A stretch of DNA of 64,000 nt, taken from assembly GCF_000765475.1 (NCBI RefSeq), contig NZ_JRHO01000005.1, positions 102,460-166,459 of the forward strand, written 5' to 3'. Position numbers and translations under genes: made by a program. This document shows, piece by piece, positions 1-8,401 of the stretch. The number at the start of each line of letters is the position of its first letter. The stretch's first letter is position 1. This stretch comes from Methanococcoides methylutens (lineage in GTDB: Archaea; Halobacteriota; Methanosarcinia; Methanosarcinales; Methanosarcinaceae). Below the pieces are notes generated by a model. The model ran no database searches and was not told the DNA's origin. It saw only the letters and a list, made by a program, of their open reading frames with translations.

Positions 1-2
1 AT

Positions 3-2342
3 ACCAATCTCATAACCAACGGTGATGTTGTGGAGGAAAAAAATTCCGTTGGTAATGGCAGGGCCAGGATCGTCTATGACAATTCCGTTACACCAATGGC
101 AACTTACCTTTTCTTCCTCGGGGTTGGAACTTACCGGACATTTACAAGGGAGTTCGAGTATCCTGATGGGCATACTTTCGATCTTGAGTTGCTGGTGCCG
201 CCGGAATCTGATGTTTATCCAGCAGAAAAGGCACTGGATGTACTCTATGATTCAGTGATGTGGACTTACCTTTTCACAGGTCCTGAGCAGTACACTGACA
301 TTGATAAAAGGAAGGAGATATATGATCTGATCCGGGTCCGCGATGCTCTCAAGGCTGAAGGGAAGTCCGATGATCTGGTATTCTTACGGGATGAGCTCAA
401 AAAGCTCGACAGCTCTCTTACGATGGGGTACAAATATACAGGTACTGTCTATCGTGAGATCGGTATGCAAAACTCTGATTTTGGCGGTATGGAGAATGTT
501 GGCAACACCACGATCACGACCAACCGTATCATGCCATATCCGGAAACCACTGATCCCTCATTTGAGTATATGGTGCGTGTCAAGGTCCATGAATATTATC
601 ATAATATAAATGGTTCGGAGGTCACAGGCTGGAGTCCGTTCGAGATATGGCTCAACGAAGCAGTGACCGTTCACATCGAGCATCAGTTCCATGCATTTGT
701 CTTCGGAGAGAACTACAGTCGTTTGTCCAACGTTCTTGATCTTCTGGCGCCCGGGGTAGGTACCTTTGCGCTTGACAGTGGTGCTGCTTCCATGTCCATT
801 GTTCCTGAAGGCTTCAATGATCCCAATGACCTGATCACAGCGGTAACGTATGTAAAAGCTCCTGAATTCGTGAGAATGCTTGAAACCCTTATGGGCAAGG
901 AAAATTTTGCCCGTGCTCTTGATATCTATCATACCAAGTTCAGCCATTCTAATGCAAAAGGTTCTGATTGGTTAAAGACCATGGAAGAAGTTTCCGGAAT
1001 GGATTTTTCCGAAATGTCGGAAACATGGCTAGCACAGACAAAATTCCCAATGGTTCAAATTGATACTTCTTATGATGCGGAAAGCATGTTCTTTACACTG
1101 GATATCCATCAGGAAATTCCGGAGGGTGGAAAGCATTGGGAGTTCCCCTTTGTCGCAGCTTTGGTGGATGGAGATGGAAATGATATTGTGGAAATTAATG
1201 AATGGATCTCTTCCGAGGATGCTAATATTGCCATAGAGAACGTTGAAGCGCCTGCATTTGTATCTGTAAATCGTGGCTATTCCTTCTATGGGAAGGTCAT
1301 TCGTGAGGTTTCTGATGAAGAACTTCTTCTGCAGGTAAGGAAGGACAGCGATATGATCAACCGTTTCATTGCCTACTATACACTTGTGGACAGGGAGAAA
1401 ATGAGATTGCTTGCTGATCCTCAGGCAAAAGTATCTGAAATGTTCATCGAACTGTTCAATGACCTCATTGGTGATGATGTCTTGATGGAAGAGGTGGGTG
1501 GTCAGTTCCTTGCCATCTTTGAATCAGTTGAAGATGAAAGATTAGCACATCGTTATCAGATGCTCTATGATGTGAAAAAACGTATCCTTGAAGGCATTGC
1601 AAGAAATAACACAGTATCCCTCCTGAATCTTTACCACAAGTACCTGAAGGTGTCGATACCGCAGGATGATACGCTTGAAGAGTATGCTCGTGTTATTAAA
1701 GCACGTCAGGTGAAGAACACTGTGTTGCGAATCCTTGCTACCCTTGACACTCCATTTGTGCATCAGTTATGCAATAAGCAGTTTGTTGAAGCATCATGTG
1801 CAAGTGACCGGCTTGTAGCATTTGACTGCTACATTAACAGCTCTGCTGAGGACAAGATGGTATTTTTGGAGAATTTCATGGAAGAATCCAGGAAGAACCT
1901 TGTTGCATGGGAAGCTTTCCTTTCAATAGTTGCAGGAAATAGTAGTTCCGATGCTGTTTCTCTTGTGAAGAACATTGAGGCTTCAGAGTCCTTCCGCATT
2001 GAGCAGGCCAATGATCAGCGCGCTCTATATGGTGGTTTTGGAAGGAACCGGAAGATATCCCTGCAGACGGAAGGTGGGCGTGAACTTCTTCGATCCATTC
2101 TGCTTAAACTTGCAGCAGTTAATGAGTATAGCACTACAAATCTTCTCAATGTATTTGCTAACATCGACCTGATGGAAGATGAATATCATGTGCCTTTGGT
2201 CTCAATACTTGCAGAGATGCTTGACAGCCTTGATGCAGAGAAAGTTCCAAGTGTCTACAACAGGATCAGAAAGCTGTTACAAGGTGCACCCAATGCAGTG
2301 GAAGTTTATGAGGCACAGTTTGGTAAGATCAAAGCAATTTGA
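3..2342 (+). CDS. M1 family aminopeptidase, 5'-truncated by window edge
   Basis: Zinc metallopeptidase of family M1 (gluzincin), which removes N-terminal residues from peptides. The frame is open to the left edge, and the first residues read like the middle of an M1 N-terminal beta domain, so the true start lies outside the window; the GTG at position 30 is not a real start. Visible signatures are the exopeptidase motif GGMEN (about 484-498), the zinc site HEYYH (588-602) followed 18 residues later by the third ligand in WLNEA, and a downstream VTYVKAPE segment that fits the catalytic tyrosine region. A long helical C-terminal domain follows. HEYYH instead of the usual HELAH is a variant, but all zinc ligands are kept. 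It converges with the HAD gene across a shared hairpin. Confidence 0.88.
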   Translation, partial: TNLITNGDVVEEKNSVGNGRARIVYDNSVTPMATYLFFLGVGTYRTFTREFEYPDGHTFDLELLVPPESDVYPAEKALDVLYDSVMWTYLFTGPEQYTDIDKRKEIYDLIRVRDALKAEGKSDDLVFLRDELKKLDSSLTMGYKYTGTVYREIGMQNSDFGGMENVGNTTITTNRIMPYPETTDPSFEYMVRVKVHEYYHNINGSEVTGWSPFEIWLNEAVTVHIEHQFHAFVFGENYSRLSNVLDLLAPGVGTFALDSGAASMSIVPEGFNDPNDLITAVTYVKAPEFVRMLETLMGKENFARALDIYHTKFSHSNAKGSDWLKTMEEVSGMDFSEMSETWLAQTKFPMVQIDTSYDAESMFFTLDIHQEIPEGGKHWEFPFVAALVDGDGNDIVEINEWISSEDANIAIENVEAPAFVSVNRGYSFYGKVIREVSDEELLLQVRKDSDMINRFIAYYTLVDREKMRLLADPQAKVSEMFIELFNDLIGDDVLMEEVGGQFLAIFESVEDERLAHRYQMLYDVKKRILEGIARNNTVSLLNLYHKYLKVSIPQDDTLEEYARVIKARQVKNTVLRILATLDTPFVHQLCNKQFVEASCASDRLVAFDCYINSSAEDKMVFLENFMEESRKNLVAWEAFLSIVAGNSSSDAVSLVKNIEASESFRIEQANDQRALYGGFGRNRKISLQTEGGRELLRSILLKLAAVNEYSTTNLLNVFANIDLMEDEYHVPLVSILAEMLDSLDAEKVPSVYNRIRKLLQGAPNAVEVYEAQFGKIKAI

Positions 2343-2353
2343 TGGCTAATTAA

Positions 2354-2379
2354 AAGGAGAATTCGGGAATATTCTCCTT
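2354..2379. terminator. Hairpin between convergent genes
   Basis: Perfect 9-bp inverted repeat, AAGGAGAAT pairing with ATTCTCCTT around an 8-nt loop, followed on the plus strand by a T-rich tract. It sits between the stop of the aminopeptidase and the stop of the convergent HAD gene, so it could end transcription from both sides. Function is inferred from structure and position only. Confidence 0.55.
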
Positions 2380-2385
2380 GCTCTT

Positions 2386-3051
2386 TTAATTTATGTGGAC
2401 AAAGTCCAGAACATCCGTAATTCCTGACAATATTATGTCTGCTTGAACTTCATTTGAATGGTGCAGACGATCGCCATAAGCAGCGTAAGCAGTTATCATT
2501 CCTAGTTGTCTTGCAGGTTCTATATCACGATGAGGGCTATCTCCTACAAAGATTGCCTGTGATGGTTTGACTTCCAGAAGGTCAAGTGCAAAATGGAAGA
2601 CTTTATGGTCGGGTTTTTTAGCGCCTGTCATATCGTTGGTCACAATGAAATCAAAATATTCTATTATTTGCATTCTTTCCAGTCTTTTAGTGGCATTGTG
2701 GGAGTGGGCATCAGTGACAAGTGCCAGAGAAATTCGTTCTTCTTTCAGGACTTTAAGTGTATGCTTCACTCCGGGATAGAGCACAATAGCTTCCAGCTTT
2801 ATGGTTTCGTAGATCCTGCAACAGGTCACATAATTATCTTCGGAGTAAAGCCCATTGTCCTGAAGGTAGTCCTTAATGTTCTCAAGATCTTCAAAACCGG
2901 GAGTGCCTCGCAGGAAATATCTGAGCATGGCTTCCGGATCTCCTGCACCGAGGTGCTTTACCATTTTTTTGCATGCAGTAAGTTTAGCTTCAAGAAAATC
3001 AAATAGGGTGTTGTCCATATCAAAAAGGACAGCCTTTATGTTCCTTTTCAT
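2386..3051 (-). CDS. HAD superfamily hydrolase
   Basis: Probable phosphatase of the haloacid dehalogenase superfamily. Motif I is DMDNTLFD near the N terminus (nucleophile and acid/base aspartates), motif II is the Thr in LVTDAHSH, motif III is the Lys in GAKKPDHK, and motif IV is GDSPHRD. The large insert between motifs I and II fits a helical C1 cap, as in phosphoglycolate phosphatase or pyrimidine nucleotidase types; the substrate cannot be read from sequence. I place the start at the ATG giving MKRNIKAV. A longer reading from 3075 is possible, and the GGAGG lies a rather long 12 nt upstream. The upstream gene on the same strand ends within 25 nt, so the two may be cotranscribed. Confidence 0.85.
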   Translation of the reverse strand: MKRNIKAVLFDMDNTLFDFLEAKLTACKKMVKHLGAGDPEAMLRYFLRGTPGFEDLENIKDYLQDNGLYSEDNYVTCCRIYETIKLEAIVLYPGVKHTLKVLKEERISLALVTDAHSHNATKRLERMQIIEYFDFIVTNDMTGAKKPDHKVFHFALDLLEVKPSQAIFVGDSPHRDIEPARQLGMITAYAAYGDRLHHSNEVQADIILSGITDVLDFVHIN

Positions 3052-3071
3052 GGGGCAGGATTTCCTCCACT

Positions 3072-3434
3072 TCAATACTCGAAAAAGGCAAGATATCCGG
3101 GTAACCCCAAGTTAAGAATTGGTACTAATATGACAAGTCCCAACCATCGTGACTTGTTGACTGCATATGCTATTTCTCCCCAGATGTAGGCAGCATAAAT
3201 GATGTTTATAAAAGGTATGAAAAATGGTATCAATGCTATACCTGATAGTCTGCATATTCGTACCATCAGTAGAAGGTTCAGTATCGGTATCCATGCCATC
3301 CATACATTTGCTGTCTGTGTCTTTGTAGCAATAACCTGTAATGAATAGGCGAAGTATATGTAGAAAAATAAAGCTGCAAACAAATGTGAGATACCAAATC
3401 CCGGGAATAGTAATCCTATATCCATATCATTCAC
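3072..3434 (-). CDS. Small multi-pass membrane protein (DUF5684-like)
   Basis: A 120-residue hydrophobic protein with about four predicted membrane spans. The central pattern, a loop reading TQTANVWMAWIPILNL followed by a further span, resembles the DUF5684 family, sometimes found beside signal peptidases; no function is established. It lies directly upstream of the HAD gene on the same strand and diverges from the DMT transporter at 3533. Family assignment is by pattern memory, so treat the name as tentative. Confidence 0.65.
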   Translation of the reverse strand: MNDMDIGLLFPGFGISHLFAALFFYIYFAYSLQVIATKTQTANVWMAWIPILNLLLMVRICRLSGIALIPFFIPFINIIYAAYIWGEIAYAVNKSRWLGLVILVPILNLGLPGYLAFFEY

Positions 3435-3532
3435 CTATATTCAATAAATTGTCAGATGTTGTATTTATCCATACTGGTGATAATAGCGATACTGGAGATG
3501 TTCTATATAGTGTGTATTCTATATGAACGATT

Positions 3533-4435
3533 ATGGGTTCAGCACCGATAAGGGGCTATCTGGAGATCACTTCCGGGTGTATAATATATGGGATGGTGGG
3601 CGTATTTCTTGCTTTCATACATGATATGGGTACTCTGCCGATCATATTTTACAAACTTTTGATAGGTATAGTATTCATGCTGTGCTATCTCTACTTTACC
3701 GGAAAGACAGGGATCCTGAGGTTGGGTGGGAAAAGGCGTCATCTTATGCTTCTTGGCGTTTTCAAGCTTATGACCATATCTTTCTATTTTACGTGTATCA
3801 TTTATTCAGGGCTTTCAATAGCAATACTCTTACTATATACTGCACCTATGTATGTGACCTTATTGTCTCCAATCGTACTCAAGGAGAAGCTGACACGGTC
3901 TGGTCTTGTCGGACTGGTCCTGTCCATGATCGGGATATTCCTTATTGTGGATCCTGCAACGTTTATTCGCTCTGGTATCGGGGATATTCATTTTATCGGG
4001 ATTTTGGCTGGTATTCTGTCGGGAATCTCTTTTAGTTGCATTATCATGACCGCCCGTTATGTCAGGGATGAGTATTCCGGCTTTTCACAGTTTTTCTGGG
4101 CAACTGCCTTCTGTGTCGTTGTGCTTATTCCATTTGCCCCCACGGTGTCTATTCCGATACTTAGGGAGAACTTCCTGATGCTCCTGCTTTTCGGGTTGGT
4201 GAATACAAGTATCAGTGGTGTTCTGTATTTCAATGGCCTTTCAAGGGTTCGGACCCAGGCTGCCAGCATACTTGCAATGTTGGAACCGGTTAGTGGTATC
4301 TTTTTTGATTATACTATTCTTCATAATGCGATCTTTGCCGAAACGGTAGTTGGGTGTATGTTCATTATTGCAGGTGCTCTCCTTGCCGTTACTGAACATA
4401 TTTCATTTGGAAAATATCTTGAATTTGGGACTTGA
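3533..4435 (+). CDS. EamA/DMT-superfamily transporter
   Basis: A 300-residue integral membrane protein with about ten spans made of two EamA repeats. The first repeat ends around the segment YTAPMYVTLLSPIVLKEKLT, which is the typical signature of drug/metabolite exporters, and the second ends at ILAMLEPVSGIFF. Substrate cannot be predicted; relatives export amino acids, nucleosides or other metabolites. The ATG at 3533 gives a standard N terminus just ahead of the first span. It stands alone between a divergent gene and the ribosomal cluster promoter. Confidence 0.85.
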   Translation: MGSAPIRGYLEITSGCIIYGMVGVFLAFIHDMGTLPIIFYKLLIGIVFMLCYLYFTGKTGILRLGGKRRHLMLLGVFKLMTISFYFTCIIYSGLSIAILLLYTAPMYVTLLSPIVLKEKLTRSGLVGLVLSMIGIFLIVDPATFIRSGIGDIHFIGILAGILSGISFSCIIMTARYVRDEYSGFSQFFWATAFCVVVLIPFAPTVSIPILRENFLMLLLFGLVNTSISGVLYFNGLSRVRTQAASILAMLEPVSGIFFDYTILHNAIFAETVVGCMFIIAGALLAVTEHISFGKYLEFGT

Positions 4436-4728
4436 AATTCTGGTTATATGGGTTTCGATATTGGAATTTTAATTGGATTTTATGCTGGGATTCGACATGG
4501 CTATATATGATATTGTTATTTGTTAGTCATATTCTGGTATTATTTGGTATGGAATGCACTTATTGAACATGCCAAAGAATTGCAATAAATAATGTTATAT
4601 ACCAGAAATTGTATATTCAGCGGAGTCGCTTTTGAATTAATAAAAATTTAAAAAGCCACATGGCTGTGTCGGAACGAATGTGTTCCGAGGCTACGGGGTG
4701 TTATTTACACCCTTAAGGAGGATATTAT
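4436..4728 (+). promoter_or_regulatory. Leader of the rps13 operon with two hairpins
   Basis: Gene-free 293 nt holding the promoter and leader of the ribosomal cluster. An AT-rich TATA-like stretch lies near 4636-4652. Two successive inverted repeats follow: TCGGAAC/GTTCCGA (4669-4688) and GGGTGT/ACACCC (4696-4712). The second ends only a few bases before the AAGGAGG ribosome-binding site (4715-4721). Such an arrangement could allow translational control, for example by S4, as in the bacterial alpha operon, but that role is inference. Confidence 0.45.
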
Positions 4729-5175
4729 ATGGCAGACGAAGAAATTAGACATCTGGTTCGTATAATGAATACTGACCTGCAGGGAAGCCAGCGGGTTAAG
4801 TACGCATTGACCGGTATCCGTGGTATCGGGTTAAGAGCCTCTCGTGTTATTGTAGATAGTACTGGTGTCGATCCAAATGCAGTGATCGGTTACCTTCCTG
4901 ATGAGGACGTTGAAAAACTTGATACTGCAATTGCGCAGTTCGAGCAGCACCTTCCTGTATGGATGCTCAACAGGCAGCGAGACCCAACAACCGGGGACAA
5001 CAAGCATCTTCTTGGTCAGGATATCATTATGACCCTGAAGGAAGACCTTAACAACCTTAAGAAGGCACGCGCATACCGTGGTCTCAGACATGAGAGAGGT
5101 CTTAAGGTCAGAGGACAGAGAACCAAGTCCACTGGAAGACGTGGTAGCACCATTGGTGTAAGGAAGAAGAAATAA
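4729..5175 (+). CDS. rps13: 30S ribosomal protein uS13
   Basis: Head protein of the small ribosomal subunit that contacts the large subunit and P-site tRNA. The 148-residue sequence shows the archaeal S13 start ([20 protein letters not shown]), the GIRGIG helix-turn region, and a basic C terminus ([18 protein letters not shown]) that binds rRNA. A strong AAGGAGG precedes the ATG by 7 nt. It is the first gene of rps13-rps4-rps11-rpoD, and rps4 begins 12 nt after its stop. Confidence 0.97.
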   Translation: MADEEIRHLVRIMNTDLQGSQRVKYALTGIRGIGLRASRVIVDSTGVDPNAVIGYLPDEDVEKLDTAIAQFEQHLPVWMLNRQRDPTTGDNKHLLGQDIIMTLKEDLNNLKKARAYRGLRHERGLKVRGQRTKSTGRRGSTIGVRKKK

Positions 5176-5187
5176 AGGTGATGCAAT

Positions 5188-5742
5188 ATGGTATATCCTG
5201 GTAAAAGCACAAAATCTTATGATACACCAAAGCACCCCTGGCAGGCTGCTAGGATGGCAAGCGAGGTTGAGCTCGTCAAAAAGTATGGTCTCCGTAACAA
5301 GAGGGAACTTTGGAAATCACACAGTGTACTGAGAAGGTTCAGGGCAGACGCAAGGCGTCTTCTTGCTGAATCTGCAGAAGCTGATCTTACCGGTCATGCA
5401 AAGACCGAAGCAGATCAGATCCTTGCAAAACTCATCAGATACTCAATTCTGAAATCTGATTCCAGCATTGATGATATTCTTGGTCTTCAGACCGAGGCTA
5501 TTCTGGAGCGCAGACTTCAGACACAGGTCCACAGGCTTGGACTTGCCCGCACTGCACGTCAGGCAAGGCAGTTCATCACCCACGGTCACATCTCTATAGA
5601 TGGGAAGAGGGTAACTGTGCCTGGTATGATGGTCACAAAGGAGCAGGAAATGACAATCGACTACTATGGTAAGTCACCTATTTCCAAGGAAGCTCACCCT
5701 GAAAGACCTGCACAGATCGCATCATCACTCGTTGAGGAATAA
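5188..5742 (+). CDS. rps4: 30S ribosomal protein uS4
   Basis: Primary rRNA-binding protein that helps nucleate small-subunit assembly. It is 184 residues long, shorter than bacterial S4 as usual in archaea, with the S4 RNA-binding domain around [20 protein letters not shown] and the conserved [19 protein letters not shown]. An AGGTGAT ribosome-binding site lies just upstream of the ATG. Second gene of the cluster. Confidence 0.97.
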   Translation: MVYPGKSTKSYDTPKHPWQAARMASEVELVKKYGLRNKRELWKSHSVLRRFRADARRLLAESAEADLTGHAKTEADQILAKLIRYSILKSDSSIDDILGLQTEAILERRLQTQVHRLGLARTARQARQFITHGHISIDGKRVTVPGMMVTKEQEMTIDYYGKSPISKEAHPERPAQIASSLVEE

Positions 5743-5755
5743 GGAGGAGTAAAAT

Positions 5756-6136
5756 ATGGCAAACGGAATCTGGGGTGTTGCAAACATCAAATGTTCATTT
5801 AACAACACGATCATCACCGTGACAGATCTCACCGGTGCAGAAACCATCGCAAAATCCTCTGGTGGAATGGTTGTAAAGGCAGCAAGGGATGAAAGCTCCC
5901 CATACACTGCTATGCAGATGGCAAGCCAGCTTGCAGATATTCTTAAAGACAAGGGTATCGAGGGTGTTCACATCAAAGTAAGGGCACCTGGAGGAAACAA
6001 GCAGAGAAGTCCGGGTCCGGGCGCACAGGCCGCGATCAGGGCATTTGCAAGAGCAGGCGTCAGGATCGGAAGGATCGAAGACGTTACACCAGTACCCCAT
6101 GATGGAACTCGTCCAAAAGGCGGAAGGCGTGTATAA
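5756..6136 (+). CDS. rps11: 30S ribosomal protein uS11
   Basis: Platform protein of the small subunit lining the mRNA exit path. The 126-residue protein has the expected [13 protein letters not shown] start and the conserved C terminus [21 protein letters not shown], where archaeal and eukaryotic S11 carry the DVTP(I/V)PHDG motif. It is preceded by AAGGAGGAG and lies 13 nt after rps4 in the same operon. Confidence 0.97.
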   Translation: MANGIWGVANIKCSFNNTIITVTDLTGAETIAKSSGGMVVKAARDESSPYTAMQMASQLADILKDKGIEGVHIKVRAPGGNKQRSPGPGAQAAIRAFARAGVRIGRIEDVTPVPHDGTRPKGGRRV

Positions 6137-6159
6137 TCACAAAGAACAGAGGTTTTCCA

Positions 6160-6963
6160 ATGGAAATAGATATACTTGAGTTATCCGATAGGTCAGCAAA
6201 GTTCATTTTATCAGACACTACTGCAGCTTTTGCAAATGGTGTCCGTAGGGCAATGCTTGCCGATGTACCGACGCTAGCGATCGATGACGTGAATATCTAT
6301 AATAATACTTCTGTTCTGTATGACGAGCAGCTGGCATTGAGGTTGGGTTTGATCCCCCTCACATCCAGTCTTGAGGACTTTGTGCCGCAGGATAAGTGTA
6401 CCTGTGAAGGTAATGGCTGTCCTGCATGTACTGTCTCTCTGACTCTCAGCGCCGAAGCAGGTGAAGAGGGGCAGGTCATCGTTCATTCCGGTGACATTGT
6501 TTCATCTGACCCTAACGTACAACCAGCAGACAAGAATATCCCTATAATTGATCTCAGGACCGGCCAGAAGGTTGTGCTTGAGGCAATTGCTCACATGGGT
6601 TATGGAAACGAGCATGCAAAATGGCAGGCAGGCGTTGCTTGCGGCTATAAGAACATGCCAGTTATAACCTTTGAGGGATGTGACAGGTGCGGCATATGCG
6701 TCAACGCATGCCCAAGAAACATAATTCAGCTAGGTGAAGAGACTGCTGAGATCTCCAAAGATGATCTTCTCAAGTGCTCATTATGCAGATTATGTCAGGA
6801 TTCATGTGATATAGATGCTATTACCGTTGGTGTGGATGAAAGATCTTTCATTTTCACGATGGAATCCGATGGTTCCTACACTGCTCAACAGTTAATCTTA
6901 AATGCAGTGAATACGATTAAGGGAAAAGCCTCTGAGATGCAGGGCATCTTAGATACACTGTAA
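6160..6963 (+). CDS. rpoD: DNA-directed RNA polymerase subunit D (Rpo3) with ferredoxin-like domain
   Basis: Assembly-platform subunit of archaeal RNA polymerase, equivalent to bacterial alpha and eukaryotic Rpb3. The 267-residue protein has the alpha-like dimerisation part (ANGVRRAMLADVPTLAID) and an inserted cysteine-rich domain with two sets of four cysteines (CDRCGICVNACP and CSLCRLCQDSCD). These fit two [4Fe-4S] clusters, as known for Methanosarcina Rpo3. An extra CTCEGNGCPAC segment near residues 86-96 is also present. It ends the ribosomal operon: a hairpin plus T-run follows at once, and the usual next archaeal genes (rpl18e, rpl13, rps9) are not here. Confidence 0.96.
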   Translation: MEIDILELSDRSAKFILSDTTAAFANGVRRAMLADVPTLAIDDVNIYNNTSVLYDEQLALRLGLIPLTSSLEDFVPQDKCTCEGNGCPACTVSLTLSAEAGEEGQVIVHSGDIVSSDPNVQPADKNIPIIDLRTGQKVVLEAIAHMGYGNEHAKWQAGVACGYKNMPVITFEGCDRCGICVNACPRNIIQLGEETAEISKDDLLKCSLCRLCQDSCDIDAITVGVDERSFIFTMESDGSYTAQQLILNAVNTIKGKASEMQGILDTL

Positions 6964-6986
6964 ATTGGAAATGCCAATTTCCTTTT
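6962..6986 (+). terminator. Terminator after rpoD
   Basis: A 7-bp stem AAATTGG/CCAATTT with a 5-nt loop overlaps the rpoD stop codon and is followed by TCCTTTTTA. The position right before the tRNA-Leu array suggests that the ribosomal operon ends here. Judged by eye from structure. Confidence 0.6.
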
Positions 6987-7017
6987 TACTTTATTTAATT
7001 TCATAAGCATCCCGCGT

Positions 7018-7105
7018 GCGGGGGTTGCCCAGCCAGGCCAAAGGCGCTAGGTTGAGGGCCTAGTCTCGTAGGAGTTCGTGTGTTCGAATCACACCTCCCG
7101 CACCA
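7018..7105 (+). tRNA. tRNA-Leu(GAG), copy 1
   Basis: Class II tRNA of 88 nt including an encoded CCA. The acceptor stem GCGGGGG pairs with CTCCCGC (one G-U), the anticodon stem CTAGG/CCTAG frames the loop TTGAGGG with anticodon GAG (reads CUC/CUU), a long variable arm is present, and the T loop is TTCGAAT. First of three identical copies. Confidence 0.95.
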
Positions 7106-7359
7106 TACTACTTTCCGGTAAAGACCGGAACAATACGGTCCTGAGATCTTTCAGGATAGTAACTCGATAACTTAACAACAACCACTTTGCGGGGGTTGCC
7201 CAGCCAGGCCAAAGGCGCTAGGTTGAGGGCCTAGTCTCGTAGGAGTTCGTGTGTTCGAATCACACCTCCCGCACCATACTACTTTCCGGTAAAGACTGGA
7301 ACAATACGGTCCTGAGATCTTTCAGTATGGTAACTCGATAACTTAACAACAACCACTTT
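7106..7359 (+). repeat. Tandem 171-bp repeat unit: tRNA-Leu plus hairpin spacer
   Basis: The three tRNA-Leu genes start at 7018, 7189 and 7360, exactly 171 bp apart. The two 83-bp spacers (7106-7188, 7277-7359) are nearly identical. Each holds a hairpin TTCCGGT-AAAG-ACCGGAA (7113-7130 in the first; C to T in the second, keeping a G-U pair) and a second stem CCTGA/TCAGG (7140-7155), weakened by one change in the second spacer. The array looks like a recent tandem amplification. Whether the hairpins serve processing or termination is unknown. Confidence 0.85.
7189..7276 (+). tRNA. tRNA-Leu(GAG), copy 2
   Basis: Identical by eye to copy 1 over all 88 nt, including encoded CCA, anticodon GAG and long variable arm. 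It lies 83 bp downstream of copy 1, in the middle of the tandem array. Confidence 0.95.
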
Positions 7360-7447
7360 GCGGGGGTTGCCCAGCCAGGCCAAAGGCGCTAGGTTGAGGG
7401 CCTAGTCTCGTAGGAGTTCGTGTGTTCGAATCACACCTCCCGCACCA
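7360..7447 (+). tRNA. tRNA-Leu(GAG), copy 3
   Basis: Identical by eye to copies 1 and 2, with anticodon GAG and encoded CCA. The hairpin spacer that follows the first two copies is absent here, and the flank becomes AT-rich at once, so the array ends with this gene. Confidence 0.95.
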
Positions 7448-7646
7448 TTTTCATATTCTCTCGTTTACTACACATCTTTTTAATGGCTTGGAGTCTACTT
7501 TATCTATTATTAGTAATTTTGAATATTACTTTATTATCTATTTTTGGATGGATTTTTTGTTTCAATTTGACCTCCTCAACATTGGGTGGGTAATTAATAT
7601 TTTTATTTTCCAATATTTGGACTTCAACATTTGTGGGAAATTAAAA

Positions 7647-7895
7647 ATGTGGGTGTGGCAAGACAATCTCTTGAAAAATGGTATTATTGGGGGAACACAC
7701 AGCAATATCAATGACGTTATCACGTTAACAAAGATAATAAAAAAGAATTCTCATGGAATTTTGGAATCAATTAAGCAAAGTATTCGTAATGGTGGTGTTG
7801 AAGGGTTAAAGAACAGATCTAACTTTCTTTTAAGGGGTCGTACGGGTGAAGACTGGGGTGTATGTGGATATGATGTTTTTCTTGATGGCTGGTAA
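7647..7895 (+). CDS. Doubtful 82-aa ORF, possible gene remnant
   Basis: Unrecognised. The open frame actually extends back into tRNA-Leu copy 3, so only a later start such as the ATG at 7647 could be real. From there it reads MWVWQDNLLKN and continues with a basic, moderately protein-like sequence (about residues 20-70) ending in DVFLDGW. No clear ribosome-binding site, no recognisable domain, and AT-rich surroundings. It could be the tail of a decayed gene. Low confidence that it is expressed. Confidence 0.25.
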   Translation: MWVWQDNLLKNGIIGGTHSNINDVITLTKIIKKNSHGILESIKQSIRNGGVEGLKNRSNFLLRGRTGEDWGVCGYDVFLDGW

Positions 7896-8401
7896 CTCAG
7901 TTTACTCGCACGATCTTAAAGGGGACAACAGTTTTAATATGTATATTTAAAAAGTAGACTGAATACTTTTATTTTTTTCATATTCTGGATACTGTAATAC
8001 AAAATGGTACTTCTGTATATCATGTTCGATTTTTTTAATATTATTTTCATCTACTATAATTCTAATTATACTTGTTTATCTTAAAAGTATAGTATTTTAG
8101 TGGTTCAAGATCATCACTTTTGTGCGATGTGTGCTTTCACAATGCTTCTTGTGATATACTTGTTTTATATGTACTTCTAAATCATTTATATATGCATTAG
8201 TATATTTGTATATATTAGTATCATTAATTACTTTTCTTATTTATTCAGCTACTTATATCTATGTTATTTATATTAGTCGCTAATTTTTTAAATCTTGTAT
8301 ATACGTTTTTTATTTTTATATATAGGAACTTTTAAATGTAATTACTGCGATTTATGTCTGAATAGTACAGCTAATCTTTGTTAGAAGGATGTGTGAACTT
8401 A
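7896..8401 (+). promoter_or_regulatory. AT-rich region and likely promoter of the surface-protein operon
   Basis: About 500 bp of very AT-rich sequence without a supportable gene. A TATA-like box TTTTATATATAGG at 8314-8326 is well placed for a transcript starting near 8345-8350 and running into the S-layer-like gene. I see no other structured feature. Confidence 0.4.

Noticed and set aside
4831..5235. 134-aa minus-strand open frame over rps13/rps4
   Set aside because: Antisense shadow of ribosomal protein genes.
7422..7646. Long upstream part of the open frame after tRNA-Leu copy 3
   Set aside because: Begins inside the tRNA gene and reads as Phe/Ile-rich translation of AT-rich DNA.
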